Positions 8,334 through 16,747 of a stretch of DNA of 39,592 bases are shown piece by piece; position 1 is the first letter of the stretch, and every line of letters starts with the position of its first letter. The notes under the pieces were generated by a model. That model was not told where the DNA came from. It worked only from the letters and a program-made list of their open reading frames with translations, and searched no databases. Origin of the DNA: Flavobacteriales bacterium (GTDB taxonomy: Bacteria; Bacteroidota; Bacteroidia; NS11-12g; UBA955); NCBI GenBank assembly GCA_947487055.1, contig CANKVN010000012.1, positions 1-39,592 on the forward strand, in the 5' to 3' direction. Position numbers and translations under genes: made by a program.

Positions 8334-9222
8334 AACTAAATGGTTTTAAATAATGATGCATCACCCTGAATGTTTGGTTTAGATAATCGACCGACTTCAT
8401 AGCATTGTTCGGTTTGAGAAGGCTGCTCACCTCATTTTCACTAAAATGCAAACCTGCTTTGCTAAACAGCATCAATGGAGATAACGATTTATTTTCTTTT
8501 TGGTTTTTGATATAGAAGAATTTGGCCATTGGTTCGCTTAGGTTAACACCGTGGCTGCTGTTGGGCAATACAGGCTCACCCCAGAAAACCACCTGGCAAT
8601 TTTGGTCATACAAATTCTGAATCGCATCAATGTTGTAAATACTCTCATTTTTCTTTGAGAACAATTGCTTAAAGGCATTTTCGGCAAGGCGGTAGTCGCT
8701 GGTGGTATCGGCTGGTATGAAAAATACGCAAGCCTTATGCTTAAAGGCAAAATACAGGTTTCTGTTTTTTGCTTTCACATAGGTATAATCAGGCCTTTCG
8801 GTTGGTTTTTCAATCAAATTTGCAGGAATCATATCCATGGTAAATTTCTTCAGCTTTTCATCGGAGGTTACGGTTAATGCCGCATACCATCCCATATCAT
8901 CTGCAAAGAGCACCAGGTCAGACATGAGGTAAACACCGGGCTGTCCGGCATCTTTCACGTTGTGAAAAACCGGAAACTTCATCATTGTGCGGTAAAGGCT
9001 ATCATAATAAGGCGGCCTTGTATCTGCCGATTTACGGGCCACTTCATCAACTTCTTTGGTCTGAAAATGGTAAAACCATTTGGCATTTTTGGGCACAATC
9101 AGGGGCAGGTTGCTGCGGGCGTGCACCCCATACGTCATGTACACCGCAACAATGGCTGATGTGACGAGTACTATAATCGATAGGGTAATTGCCCTGCGGC
9201 GAAACCCTTTGTCTTTATCCAT
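8326..9222 (-). CDS. Unknown membrane-anchored protein upstream of metH
   Basis: 298 residues, not recognised. A basic start ([11 protein letters not shown]) precedes one hydrophobic helix at about residues 12-32, then a roughly 265-residue soluble domain likely to be periplasmic. The soluble part has alternating beta-type segments ([52 protein letters not shown]). Only one cysteine pair is visible and there is no repeat or catalytic signature I can name. The 3' end overlaps the start of metH by 8 bases, so the two are one transcript. A TTCCTTTG box sits 9 bases before the ATG. The coupling to metH may be structural rather than functional. Confidence 0.8.
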   Translation of the reverse strand: MDKDKGFRRRAITLSIIVLVTSAIVAVYMTYGVHARSNLPLIVPKNAKWFYHFQTKEVDEVARKSADTRPPYYDSLYRTMMKFPVFHNVKDAGQPGVYLMSDLVLFADDMGWYAALTVTSDEKLKKFTMDMIPANLIEKPTERPDYTYVKAKNRNLYFAFKHKACVFFIPADTTSDYRLAENAFKQLFSKKNESIYNIDAIQNLYDQNCQVVFWGEPVLPNSSHGVNLSEPMAKFFYIKNQKENKSLSPLMLFSKAGLHFSENEVSSLLKPNNAMKSVDYLNQTFRVMHHYLKPFSYE

Positions 9223-9231
9223 GAATTACTG

Positions 9232-9239
9232 CAAAGGAA
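9232..9239 (-). promoter_or_regulatory. Probable -7 box (TTCCTTTG) for the unknown gene / metH operon
   Basis: Matches TAnnTTTG except at the second base, 9 bases before the ATG at 9222. A TTTT run lies 19 bases upstream in the -33 position and overlaps the terminator hairpin at 9266-9292. Confidence 0.45.
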
Positions 9240-9260
9240 CAACAGGCATAACGCATAAAA

Positions 9261-9292
9261 AAGAAAAAGGCTGCACAAAGGCAGCCTTTTTT
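9261..9292 (-). terminator. Intrinsic terminator after the cysteine-rich gene
   Basis: Nine-base perfect stem AAAGGCTGC (9266-9274) / GCAGCCTTT (9281-9289) with a six-base loop and T-rich runs on both strands. It lies 25 bases after the stop of the minus-strand gene at 9317 and just before the next minus-strand promoter, so it insulates the two units. Confidence 0.85.
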
Positions 9293-9316
9293 ATTTCACA
9301 AATTTGAATTCGTTTC

Positions 9317-9688
9317 TTAGGATTTCTTGCAGCAAGGCTTTGCACAAGATTTTTTCTCGCCGGTGGTGGTAGAAGTCTCATGACCTTTGCAAGAGGAAGC
9401 TTCTCCCTTTTGCTTGCAGCAAGATTTTTTCTCTGCAGCAGCTGATGCCTCGCCAGTTTTGGCTTTGCAGCAAGATTTTGCAGTACCTGAACCCTGGCAG
9501 GATTTGGCTGAGCCAGCACACTGTTTCTTTTCTCCTGAGCTTGAAGCAGTTATGGCTGTTGGAGTGTTTTTCTCTGCAGCAATTTGATCAGGCGTTTTAT
9601 CTGCAGCAGCAGCTGAAGCCGAAGTTTGCGCTTGTGCACCAAAAGCGAACCCGATTGCGCAGATGGCGAATACAATTATCTTTTTCAT
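9317..9688 (-). CDS. Secreted cysteine-rich KSCC-repeat protein
   Basis: 123 residues. A clear Sec signal (MKKIIVFAICAIGFAFGAQA, cleavage after residue 20) is followed by an Ala/Ser/Thr-rich linker to about residue 52. A Lys/Cys-rich C-terminal half follows, with ten cysteines between residues 57 and 120: Cys57, 64, 73, 74, 90, 91, 100, 115, 119, 120. Most sit in repeated KSC or KSCCK motifs, with one His (103). Composition and spacing suggest soft-metal binding (copper, zinc, cadmium) or a disulfide-linked periplasmic peptide. No family is recognised and the function is inferred only from composition. It has its own TAACTTTG promoter and a strong terminator, so it is a single-gene unit between psd and the metH operon. 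Low complexity could hide weak homology. Confidence 0.75.
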   Translation of the reverse strand: MKKIIVFAICAIGFAFGAQAQTSASAAAADKTPDQIAAEKNTPTAITASSSGEKKQCAGSAKSCQGSGTAKSCCKAKTGEASAAAEKKSCCKQKGEASSCKGHETSTTTGEKKSCAKPCCKKS

Positions 9689-9717
9689 TTTTGTTAGTTT
9701 ATTTATTGTTACTATAA

Positions 9718-9725
9718 CAAAGTTA
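9718..9725 (-). promoter_or_regulatory. -7 box (TAACTTTG) for the cysteine-rich gene
   Basis: An exact TAnnTTTG match on the minus strand, 29 bases before the ATG at 9688 and 7 bases after the psd stop. A TTG about 22 bases upstream, inside the end of psd, may be the -33 element. Confidence 0.6.
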
Positions 9726-9732
9726 ATGCCAT

Positions 9733-10386
9733 TTAGCTGAAAAAAGCAACTATACTTTCTCCTCCTTTGGTTTTTTGGCCCAAGGTTACATTTACTTTAC
9801 AATCCACAGGCAAAAACAAGTCAATCCTGCTTCCGAATTTAATGAAGCCATATTCCTCTCCCTGTTTTGCAGCATCGCCTTCTTTTGCATAGCAAACGAT
9901 ACGCCGGGCAAGGGCCCCTGCGATTTGCCTAAAAAGCACCTGTCCTTTGGCATTTTCCACAACTACGGTAGTCCTTTCATTCTCAGTACTGCTTTTAGGA
10001 TGCCATGCAACCAAATATTTTCCTGGAAAATATTTTTGGTACAACACCTTGCCAGTAATTGGATAGCGGTTTACGTGCACATTCAACGGGGACATAAATA
10101 TGCTTATTTGCTTGCGTTTCCCTTTGAAGTATTCAGGCTCTTCCACATCTTCAATCACCACCACTTTACCGTCGGCAGGCGCTATGATATGATTCTCATC
10201 AACGGGCGTATGACGCACAGGGTTGCGGAAAAACTGAATGACAAGAAAATAGAAAACCAAAGAGACCAGGAGGACTCCATTGGTAAGCCAGCCATCTCCC
10301 AGCCATTCATAGAGGCCAAAATTCAAACCACCCAAAATCAGGGTAGACAATAGGATGATTTTAAAACCTTCTCTGTGCAGCAACAT
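9733..10386 (-). CDS. psd: Phosphatidylserine decarboxylase, short archaeal-type
   Basis: 217-residue proenzyme that decarboxylates phosphatidylserine to phosphatidylethanolamine at the inner membrane. Two N-terminal hydrophobic segments (about 9-27 and 35-52) anchor it. Conserved blocks are IIAPADGKVVVIED (67-80), the MSPLNVHVNRYPITG region (98-112), and the self-cleavage site KFGSRID, with Gly185/Ser186 giving the alpha-subunit pyruvoyl group. The length fits the short PSD-A class, in which the LGST motif is replaced by FGSR. It starts 12 bases after gdhA stops and probably shares that transcript, although the two functions are unrelated. No pssA is visible in the window. Confidence 0.93.
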   Translation of the reverse strand: MLLHREGFKIILLSTLILGGLNFGLYEWLGDGWLTNGVLLVSLVFYFLVIQFFRNPVRHTPVDENHIIAPADGKVVVIEDVEEPEYFKGKRKQISIFMSPLNVHVNRYPITGKVLYQKYFPGKYLVAWHPKSSTENERTTVVVENAKGQVLFRQIAGALARRIVCYAKEGDAAKQGEEYGFIKFGSRIDLFLPVDCKVNVTLGQKTKGGESIVAFFS

Positions 10387-10398
10387 GTATTTTAAGAA

Positions 10399-11673
10399 TT
10401 AGAAAGAACCGCGCAATTTCAAGGTGCTGGCCACTTTATCAATGGCAACGATATATGCAGCAATGCGCATGTTTACTTTATATTTTCCTGAAGCAGCGTA
10501 AACATTGTCGAACGCCATTTTCATTACCCTATCCGCACGGCGGTGTACGCGCTCTTCTGTCCAGTAGTAACCCAAGCGGTTTTGTACCCATTCGAAATAA
10601 CTTACGGTAACACCACCGGCATTGGCAAGGATATCCGGTACTACCAATATCCCTTTGCTGTTCAGGATTGGATCTGCATCGGCCGTTGTTGGTCCATTTG
10701 CGCCTTCCACAATCAGTTTGGCTTTTATATCAGCGGCATTTTCAGCCGTAATTTGATCTTCCATGGCAGCAGGAACAAGCACATCGCAGGGCAAGGTCAG
10801 CAAATCAGAATTGCTCACTTTTTCACCGGCAGTAAAGCCTTCCAGGCTGCGTGTTGGGCTGTTTGCCACGAATGCAATGGCAGCTTCAACATCGATACCT
10901 TCAGGGTTGTAATACCCACCACTAATATCTGAGATACCCACTATTTTCACGCCCAGCTTGGAAATCAGCTTGGCAGAAATACTGCCCACGTTTCCAAATC
11001 CCTGAACCACGCAGGTAGCTTCTGTTGATTTGATACCCAATTTAGCCAAAGCGCTTCTGGTACTGACCATCACGCCACGACCGGTCGCTTCTACACGGCC
11101 CTGACTACCGCCAAGAACGAGGGGTTTTCCGGTAACCACACCCCAACTGTTCTGACCACGGATTTTGCTAAATTCATCAAGTATCCAGGCCATTTCCTGT
11201 TGGCCGGTTCCCATATCCGGAGCTGGAATATCTTTATCTTCTCCAAAAACATCTTTCATGGACAAGGTGTAACCCCTGGTCAATCGCTCCAACTCGCCTT
11301 TGCTCATGCTGCGTGGATCGCACTTGATACCACCTTTGGCACCACCATAAGGAATATTCACCACGGCGCACTTCCAGGTCATCCAGGCCGCCAGGGCCTT
11401 TACTTCGTCCAGATGCACATCCATGCTATAGCGGATTCCGCCTTTACTTGGTCCCAAATGAACACTATGTACCACACGATAGCCTTCAAAAACCTTGATG
11501 GTTCCATCGTCCATGGTAACGGGAATATTCACCATAACCACTTTATCCGGTGCTTTTAGCACACTGGCAAAATGGTCATCTAAACCAAGGATGTTAACTG
11601 CTTCATTGAAGCGACTCATCATGCTCTCCAAGGGATTGTATTGGGGAGCGCCTTTACTGCTTATATCGGTCAT
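10399..11673 (-). CDS. gdhA: Glutamate dehydrogenase
   Basis: 424-residue hexameric-type glutamate dehydrogenase that interconverts glutamate with 2-oxoglutarate plus ammonia. The substrate site has LGPSKGGIRY (73-82), Lys101 in MTWKCAVVNIPYG, and the catalytic Lys113 in GGAKGGIKCDP. The proton-relay Asp is in DIPAPDMGT. The Rossmann motif is VVQGFGNVGS. The size (about 420) matches the NAD-type short bacterial/archaeal GDH rather than the 450-residue E. coli NADP enzyme. The coenzyme preference is inferred. It has its own TAAATTTG promoter box and psd follows. It is a distant paralogue of the leucine dehydrogenase at 6160-7260, and both lie on the same strand. Confidence 0.93.
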   Translation of the reverse strand: MTDISSKGAPQYNPLESMMSRFNEAVNILGLDDHFASVLKAPDKVVMVNIPVTMDDGTIKVFEGYRVVHSVHLGPSKGGIRYSMDVHLDEVKALAAWMTWKCAVVNIPYGGAKGGIKCDPRSMSKGELERLTRGYTLSMKDVFGEDKDIPAPDMGTGQQEMAWILDEFSKIRGQNSWGVVTGKPLVLGGSQGRVEATGRGVMVSTRSALAKLGIKSTEATCVVQGFGNVGSISAKLISKLGVKIVGISDISGGYYNPEGIDVEAAIAFVANSPTRSLEGFTAGEKVSNSDLLTLPCDVLVPAAMEDQITAENAADIKAKLIVEGANGPTTADADPILNSKGILVVPDILANAGGVTVSYFEWVQNRLGYYWTEERVHRRADRVMKMAFDNVYAASGKYKVNMRIAAYIVAIDKVASTLKLRGSF

Positions 11674-11702
11674 TCCTATAAATTATCTAACTTTAGCGGG
11701 GG

Positions 11703-11710
11703 CAAATTTA
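11703..11710 (-). promoter_or_regulatory. -7 box (TAAATTTG) for gdhA-psd
   Basis: An exact TAnnTTTG match on the minus strand, 29 bases before the gdhA ATG. A TTTT run lies about 17 bases upstream as a possible -33 element. Confidence 0.6.
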
Positions 11711-11784
11711 ACCCTAGCATTCAGCTAAAAACCTAATTTGGAATAAAATTATTAACAGCCGGCGAAATTGTCCAAACCAATTAA

Positions 11785-12744
11785 CTAATCGGGTTGCAGC
11801 TCGGATTTTTTAATGGCAAAAGAAAATACGCTGCCGGCACCTTCAGTACTCATTACTTCTATCTGTTCCCCATGCGCATCCACAATATGCTTGCAGATAC
11901 TCAACCCCAAGCCGCTGCCACCACTTTCGCGGCTTCGGCTCTTGTCTGCCCTGAAAAAGCGCTCAAACACACGCGGAAGAGCCTCTTTAGCAATTCCAAT
12001 TCCATTGTCTGCCACCTCCACAATCACCTTACCCCCGGTGTCGCTTAGCCTTATTTTTGTATATCCGCCCTCCTTACCATAGCGGATGCTGTTAAAAACC
12101 AGATTGGTGAGCACCTGTCTAATCCTGAATTTATCAGCCAAAACCAAAAATTCGCCGCTGCCGGCGTATTCATAAAGGGTAATTTTCTTTTCTTTTGCTT
12201 GTATCTCCAGGCTTTCCAGTACCTCATCGGCAAGTTCCTTGATGTTGAACTCTTCAGGTTCCAGGCGCAAAAATCCACTTTCATATTTGGTAATCGTATC
12301 CAAATCGCTCACAATCTGCACCAATCGCTGTGTGTTTTTTACCGCTTTATCCAAAAACAACCGCATGGTTTCGGCATCTATATCCGGATCGTCTACCACA
12401 TTCTCCAGATAACCCTGGATACTAAATATGGGCGTTTTTAGCTCGTGAGCTACATTTCCGATATAATCTCTTCTGTATCCTTCAAGTTTTTTGAGGTGTT
12501 CCATTTCCTCTTTGCGTGACTCAAACAGGGTTTTCAATGCCGCTTCTAAATCACCGGCCTGCTGAAAATCCTCGTGCTGCTGATCCTCTTTTTCCGAAGC
12601 AATAAGCTTGGACAATGACAACAATATTTTCTTTTCCCGCCTGCGCCAAAGCAAACTCACAGCCACAAAGCCCGACACAATGGCAAACAACACAATCCCC
12701 CAGAAAAAGCCTGATTGATAAAGGTATACTGACGTTGTTTGCAC
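11785..12744 (-). CDS. PhoR-like sensor histidine kinase
   Basis: 319-residue membrane sensor kinase. One membrane helix (about 13-32) with almost no periplasmic part leads into a linker and then HisKA, with phospho-acceptor His100 in NVAHELKTP. The HATPase domain shows the N box (QVLTNLVFNSIRYG), G1 (VADNGIGI), the F box (FERFFRADKSRSR) and G2 (GSGLGLSICKHIV). It resembles the C-terminal part of PhoR/WalK kinases. No response regulator is adjacent, so its partner is unlinked, at least in this window. The start is a GTG; no in-frame ATG lies before the membrane helix. A TATATTTG box ends only 4 bases before the GTG, implying a leaderless or nearly leaderless mRNA. Confidence 0.9.
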   Translation of the reverse strand: MQTTSVYLYQSGFFWGIVLFAIVSGFVAVSLLWRRREKKILLSLSKLIASEKEDQQHEDFQQAGDLEAALKTLFESRKEEMEHLKKLEGYRRDYIGNVAHELKTPIFSIQGYLENVVDDPDIDAETMRLFLDKAVKNTQRLVQIVSDLDTITKYESGFLRLEPEEFNIKELADEVLESLEIQAKEKKITLYEYAGSGEFLVLADKFRIRQVLTNLVFNSIRYGKEGGYTKIRLSDTGGKVIVEVADNGIGIAKEALPRVFERFFRADKSRSRESGGSGLGLSICKHIVDAHGEQIEVMSTEGAGSVFSFAIKKSELQPD

Positions 12745-12748
12745 GATG

Positions 12749-12756
12749 CAAATATA
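12749..12756 (-). promoter_or_regulatory. -7 box (TATATTTG) abutting the histidine kinase start
   Basis: An exact TAnnTTTG match on the minus strand, separated from the GTG start at 12744 by only 4 bases. Transcription would start at or next to the start codon. Confidence 0.6.
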
Positions 12757-12848
12757 AAGGTGTAACCGTATGCCTTTGTTATCCCATTATTAAACCAAGT
12801 CACTTTGCAAGATATTCACGCATCCCCAATGTAATGTAAATATTTGAG

Positions 12849-12865
12849 GTTAAACGGCGTTAAAC
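12849..12865. repeat. Direct repeat GTTAAAC with 10-bp period
   Basis: GTTAAAC at 12849-12855 and again at 12859-12865, one helical turn apart, in the divergent gap between the histidine kinase and pcrA. The same 19 bases also read as an imperfect dyad (GGTTnAACGnCGTTnAACC). A third TTAAACC sits near 12790. It could be an operator for an OmpR-type regulator, whose sites are often direct repeats of 10-11 bp period. Confidence 0.35.
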
Positions 12866-12975
12866 CATCTATACCGGCAACCGCCAATTAAGGATTTTTG
12901 TTGGATTCAGTTAAATTCCAAAAACTGGATGGCAGGTTGTGCAAAAATGTTTTACAGAAGCCATTCACCTTGGAT

Positions 12976-12983
12976 TAATTTTG
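12976..12983 (+). promoter_or_regulatory. -7 box (TAATTTTG) for pcrA
   Basis: An exact TAnnTTTG match ending 9 bases before the pcrA ATG at 12993. A TTTA lies 21 bases upstream as a possible -33 element. It supports the ATG at 12993 over the in-frame GTG at 12939, which would lie upstream of the promoter. Confidence 0.6.
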
Positions 12984-12992
12984 TGGTTCTGC

Positions 12993-15314
12993 ATGCACTG
13001 GCCCGATCAAAATCAAGAAGAACAAGAGCACCTTCCACCCTACCTGGAAAAGCTGAATGAACCTCAACAGCAGGCTGTGCTTCGCTCGGATGGACCTGTA
13101 ATGATTATTGCCGGTGCCGGTTCGGGCAAAACCCGCGTATTGACCTACCGGATTGCGCACCTGCTTCACAAAGGGGTAGAACCTTTCAGCATATTGTCTC
13201 TCACCTTCACCAACAAAGCAGCCAAGGAAATGCGCAACCGCATTGAATCTTTGGTTGGCGCCGCGGCAAAAAGCCTTTGGATGGGGACTTTTCACAGCGT
13301 ATTTGCAAGAATTCTCCGGCAAGAAGCTGAGCGCTTGGGCTATCCATCCAACTTCACCATATACGATACCGAAGACAGCAAAAGCCTGATTAAAACAATC
13401 CTCAAGGAATTGAACCTGGACGACAAGGTTTATAAACCGGGAATGGTTTTAGGAAGAATCAGCATGGCGAAGAACAACCTGATAACCTCCCGCACCTATC
13501 GCGACAATGAGGAGCTGGTTCAACAAGACAAGAACGCCAACAGGTCTAAGTTTGCCGATGTTTTTGCAGCGTACACTGCCCGCTGCTTCGCCTCAGGCGC
13601 TATGGATTTTGACGACATCTTGCTGAACACCTTTGCCTTACTGGATAAACACCCGGATGTTTGCCATAAATGGCAGCACCGTTTCAGGTATGTGATGGTG
13701 GATGAGTATCAGGATACGAATCTGGTCCAGTATATGATAACCAAGCGCATTGCAGCGGTTCATCAAAATATTTGCGTGGTGGGTGACGATGCACAAAGCA
13801 TCTATGCGTTTAGGGGGGCCAATATTCAGAACATACTCAATTTCAACCGGGATTATCCGGATGTTTATACCATAAAACTCGAGCAAAACTATCGCAGCAC
13901 ACGCAACATTGTGAATGCGGCATCGAGCATCATTAAAAACAACCGTAAACAACTCGAAAAATCGGTTTGGACAGCCAATGAAACCGGAGATAAAATCAAG
14001 GTTATCAGGGCGGTGACTGACAGTGATGAGGCACGGTTTGTGGCACAAAACATCATTGAAGATAAAAACCAATACCATGTGCCCAATAAGGCATTTGCCA
14101 TTTTATACAGAACCAACAGCCAAAGCAGAACCTTTGAAGAGTCGCTTAGGCGTCTGGGAATAGATTACCGCATTTATGGCGGCACCAGTTTCTACCAGCG
14201 AAAAGAAGTAAAAGACCTTCTGTCATACTTGCGTTTAACCATCAACCCCAACGATGAAGAGGCGCTGAAACGCATCATCAATTACCCGGCCCGTGGAATT
14301 GGCGATACCACAGTAAATCGCTTGCTTTTTCTGGCTTCGGAACACAAGGTTACTGTTTGGGATATCGTATCCAACGCGCGCCACTACCCTGAACTGGGAT
14401 CTGGAGCAGGAAAGGTAGAAAATTTCGCCATGATGCTGAAAAGCTTTATGGGTATGACCTCCACACACAATGCTTTTGACCTCGCAACACATGTTGCCAA
14501 ACAAACCAGTTTGATGAAAACACTTTATGAGGATAAAACCGTGGAAGGGGTTAGCCGCTACGAGAATATCGTGGAATTATTGAACGGTATACAGGAGTTT
14601 ACGGAAGACGATCAAAGCGAAAAAGAAAAGACCTTACCCAATTTCCTGGAGGAGGTTGCGTTATACACCGACGACCAAAAAAACAAAGACCCTGACCGCG
14701 ATTGTGTAAACATGATGACCATACACAGCAGTAAAGGCCTTGAGTTTCCTCATGTATACATTGTGGGCATGGAAGAGAATTTGTTCCCTTCTCAGATGGC
14801 CCTAAGCTCGCGTGCAGAACTGGAGGAAGAGCGCAGGTTGTTTTATGTTGCCGTAACCCGTGCCGAAAAGAAACTCACCTTGTGTTATGCCACCAGCCGA
14901 TTCAGGTACGGAAGCCTTACTCCATGCGAGCCAAGCCGGTTTATTGACGAGATAGACAAGGAATTCCTGGACATGAGTTTGGCCGGCATGAAAAAAGAAA
15001 ACCCAATCAATGCGTTGTTTGCTGAGCGTGAATTTGGACAAAGCGGTATAAAAACTACCAAAGTCAGCACTTTACTTGGAAACCCGTTTAAACAGAACAC
15101 CCCAATACCTGCAGCCGATCCCAATTTTGTTGAAGGCGACCTTACGGGATTAAAAACCGGGGATCATGTCCAGCACCAACGATTTGGCAAAGGCGTTGTT
15201 ACCGCTATGGATGGAGATGCCGATAGCCTGAAAGCAACCGTAAATTTTGAAGGTTTGGGTGAAAAGAAACTGGTTTTGAAATTTGCCAAAATGCGCATAC
15301 TTGGCGATGCTTAA
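12993..15314 (+). CDS. pcrA: ATP-dependent 3'-5' DNA helicase PcrA/UvrD
   Basis: 773-residue superfamily 1A helicase that unwinds DNA in nucleotide-excision and mismatch repair and clears blocked forks. Motifs in order: Q motif LNEPQQQAV, Walker A GAGSGKT (residues 41-47), TFTNKAAKEM, DFDDIL, Walker B VDEYQDTN, GDDAQSIYAFRGA, LEQNYRST, TIHSSKGLEF, and VAVTRAEKKL. The C-terminal KTGDHVQHQRFGKGVV segment is the Tudor-like RNA-polymerase/UvrB-binding module typical of PcrA and UvrD. The start was moved to the ATG at 12993 because 18 upstream codons carry the promoter box and no family similarity. Its stop shares the TTAA at 15311-15314 with the convergent outer-membrane-protein gene. Confidence 0.95.
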   Translation: MHWPDQNQEEQEHLPPYLEKLNEPQQQAVLRSDGPVMIIAGAGSGKTRVLTYRIAHLLHKGVEPFSILSLTFTNKAAKEMRNRIESLVGAAAKSLWMGTFHSVFARILRQEAERLGYPSNFTIYDTEDSKSLIKTILKELNLDDKVYKPGMVLGRISMAKNNLITSRTYRDNEELVQQDKNANRSKFADVFAAYTARCFASGAMDFDDILLNTFALLDKHPDVCHKWQHRFRYVMVDEYQDTNLVQYMITKRIAAVHQNICVVGDDAQSIYAFRGANIQNILNFNRDYPDVYTIKLEQNYRSTRNIVNAASSIIKNNRKQLEKSVWTANETGDKIKVIRAVTDSDEARFVAQNIIEDKNQYHVPNKAFAILYRTNSQSRTFEESLRRLGIDYRIYGGTSFYQRKEVKDLLSYLRLTINPNDEEALKRIINYPARGIGDTTVNRLLFLASEHKVTVWDIVSNARHYPELGSGAGKVENFAMMLKSFMGMTSTHNAFDLATHVAKQTSLMKTLYEDKTVEGVSRYENIVELLNGIQEFTEDDQSEKEKTLPNFLEEVALYTDDQKNKDPDRDCVNMMTIHSSKGLEFPHVYIVGMEENLFPSQMALSSRAELEEERRLFYVAVTRAEKKLTLCYATSRFRYGSLTPCEPSRFIDEIDKEFLDMSLAGMKKENPINALFAEREFGQSGIKTTKVSTLLGNPFKQNTPIPAADPNFVEGDLTGLKTGDHVQHQRFGKGVVTAMDGDADSLKATVNFEGLGEKKLVLKFAKMRILGDA

Positions 15315-16747
15315 TGAATAGAAGTAGGATCTATTGGTGCTGCATCTCCCTGTTTCCCTGAACCCTTGGTATTAGTCCTGCTAGACATTCTGCCGAAAGT
15401 GAGGTTAATGCCCATCCTGAGTGCAGCCCCGCGGGCAATACCCGGCATTAAAGGTGCCAGGAAATTTTCAGCAACCAAATAACCTTGCACAGGTCCGGCA
15501 TTGATGGCAGCAGCAAAACCGGGGTTTAACCAGGCCCTGCCATAAAACGTATTGGTTAGGTTAATGCTGAATATTTTCACAGGCCTCCAATACAATCCCA
15601 GTGTTAATCCACCATAAAAACGGCGGTTATAAACATCACCATAAAACAAGGCATTCAATTTCAGGTTTTCGGCCAACCGGTAGTTCACCCCTACAAACAA
15701 CTCTGTGCTGAGCGAGCTCCTAAACGTCCGGTTAACGGTATCCACACCAAACAGGTTTAGCAATGAATCTGCCAGCTGGGAGAAGTATTTTTCAGGAACA
15801 AATTGTGAATCATTGGATTGAATCGGAATTCCATCAAAAACAAACGTCGCCGAGGGGTTGGAAGACACAATGCTACGGGCATTTTGCTTCCAGTTGATAT
15901 ATCCCAAATCATTGAGCCCCACCGATAGGTTTATCTTAGGGGTTGCAACATAGGAAGCACCCAAGTTTAACCCAATGCCATTGTTTCGGATGCCGGTAAA
16001 CAATTTTCTTACATCCGGATTGCTAAGGCTGCCATTGGCATCAATAATCGGCCCCAGCGAACTCGCGGTATTCAATTCCAGGTTGCTGCTGATTTCGTAA
16101 GCATAGTCTTCTGGACGGGTTCTCACTTTTAAAGATGCTTCTTTAAGCTCAATCAGACTCAAACCCTTGAGAAAATTAACTTTGGCCGCCAGGGTTAGTT
16201 TTTGTGTTGGCGAAAAGGCATAACCTATGCCATGTTCGCGATAATGCATGGCATCAGCGCTAAACCTAAAATCGAAGGTTTCACCAAGGTTGGGGCCTCC
16301 ATTTCCATCAATAATAAAGCGAAACAAATCCTTGGGGTAACCCAATTTTATACTTGCTTTTTCTGTAATATTGGCAGAAAAGAAGTGCTTTTTGTACTTA
16401 AACCCAAAATTCAACCAGGTTTGGTCTGCCTTTACACTAACATAGTTTTGTTTGCTAAAAACATCAAGCAGCTTGTTTAGGTTCAGTACACTGGTATCTG
16501 CATTTTTTAAAAACAATGCGTTGTTAACTGCATTGAGGTTAAAACCTGTATTGGTAACCTGAAGTCCGAAGCTGCTTGCGGCAGGGAAGCCCAAAAACCA
16601 TTTACTGTCTGGTAACAAAGCCGGATTTAGCGATTGCCGCTGTGGCAAACTCTCCATGTGATACAGGCTGAAATTTTGCTGCGCAAAAATCCGCGAAGTG
16701 CCAAACAGCAGGAGCGCTAAAAAGATGGTATTTTTAAAACGTAGCAT
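15311..16747 (-). CDS. DUF5723-type outer-membrane beta-barrel protein
   Basis: 478 residues with a Sec signal (MLRFKNTIFLALLLFGTSRIFAQ) and no lipobox. The mature protein is a string of short alternating amphipathic strands with many Gly/Asn turns, and it carries an early NPALLPDSKWFLGFP motif. Both resemble the DUF5723 family and the PorV/FadL-like barrels of Bacteroidota. It probably sits in the outer membrane; its substrate is unknown. The start is the ATG at 16747, because an in-frame ATG eight codons upstream would add residues in front of a normal signal peptide. Its start overlaps the lipoprotein gene by 14 bases, so the two are coupled. The C-terminus is not the conserved T9SS sorting domain. 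Confidence 0.75.
   Translation of the reverse strand: MLRFKNTIFLALLLFGTSRIFAQQNFSLYHMESLPQRQSLNPALLPDSKWFLGFPAASSFGLQVTNTGFNLNAVNNALFLKNADTSVLNLNKLLDVFSKQNYVSVKADQTWLNFGFKYKKHFFSANITEKASIKLGYPKDLFRFIIDGNGGPNLGETFDFRFSADAMHYREHGIGYAFSPTQKLTLAAKVNFLKGLSLIELKEASLKVRTRPEDYAYEISSNLELNTASSLGPIIDANGSLSNPDVRKLFTGIRNNGIGLNLGASYVATPKINLSVGLNDLGYINWKQNARSIVSSNPSATFVFDGIPIQSNDSQFVPEKYFSQLADSLLNLFGVDTVNRTFRSSLSTELFVGVNYRLAENLKLNALFYGDVYNRRFYGGLTLGLYWRPVKIFSINLTNTFYGRAWLNPGFAAAINAGPVQGYLVAENFLAPLMPGIARGAALRMGINLTFGRMSSRTNTKGSGKQGDAAPIDPTSIH

Noticed and set aside
9775-10353. 192-codon open frame antisense to psd
   Set aside because: It is a shadow of psd: no domain, no promoter and composition typical of complementary reading.
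12939-12992. GTG start for pcrA 18 codons earlier
   Set aside because: The extension contains the TAATTTTG promoter box and does not resemble helicase N-termini.
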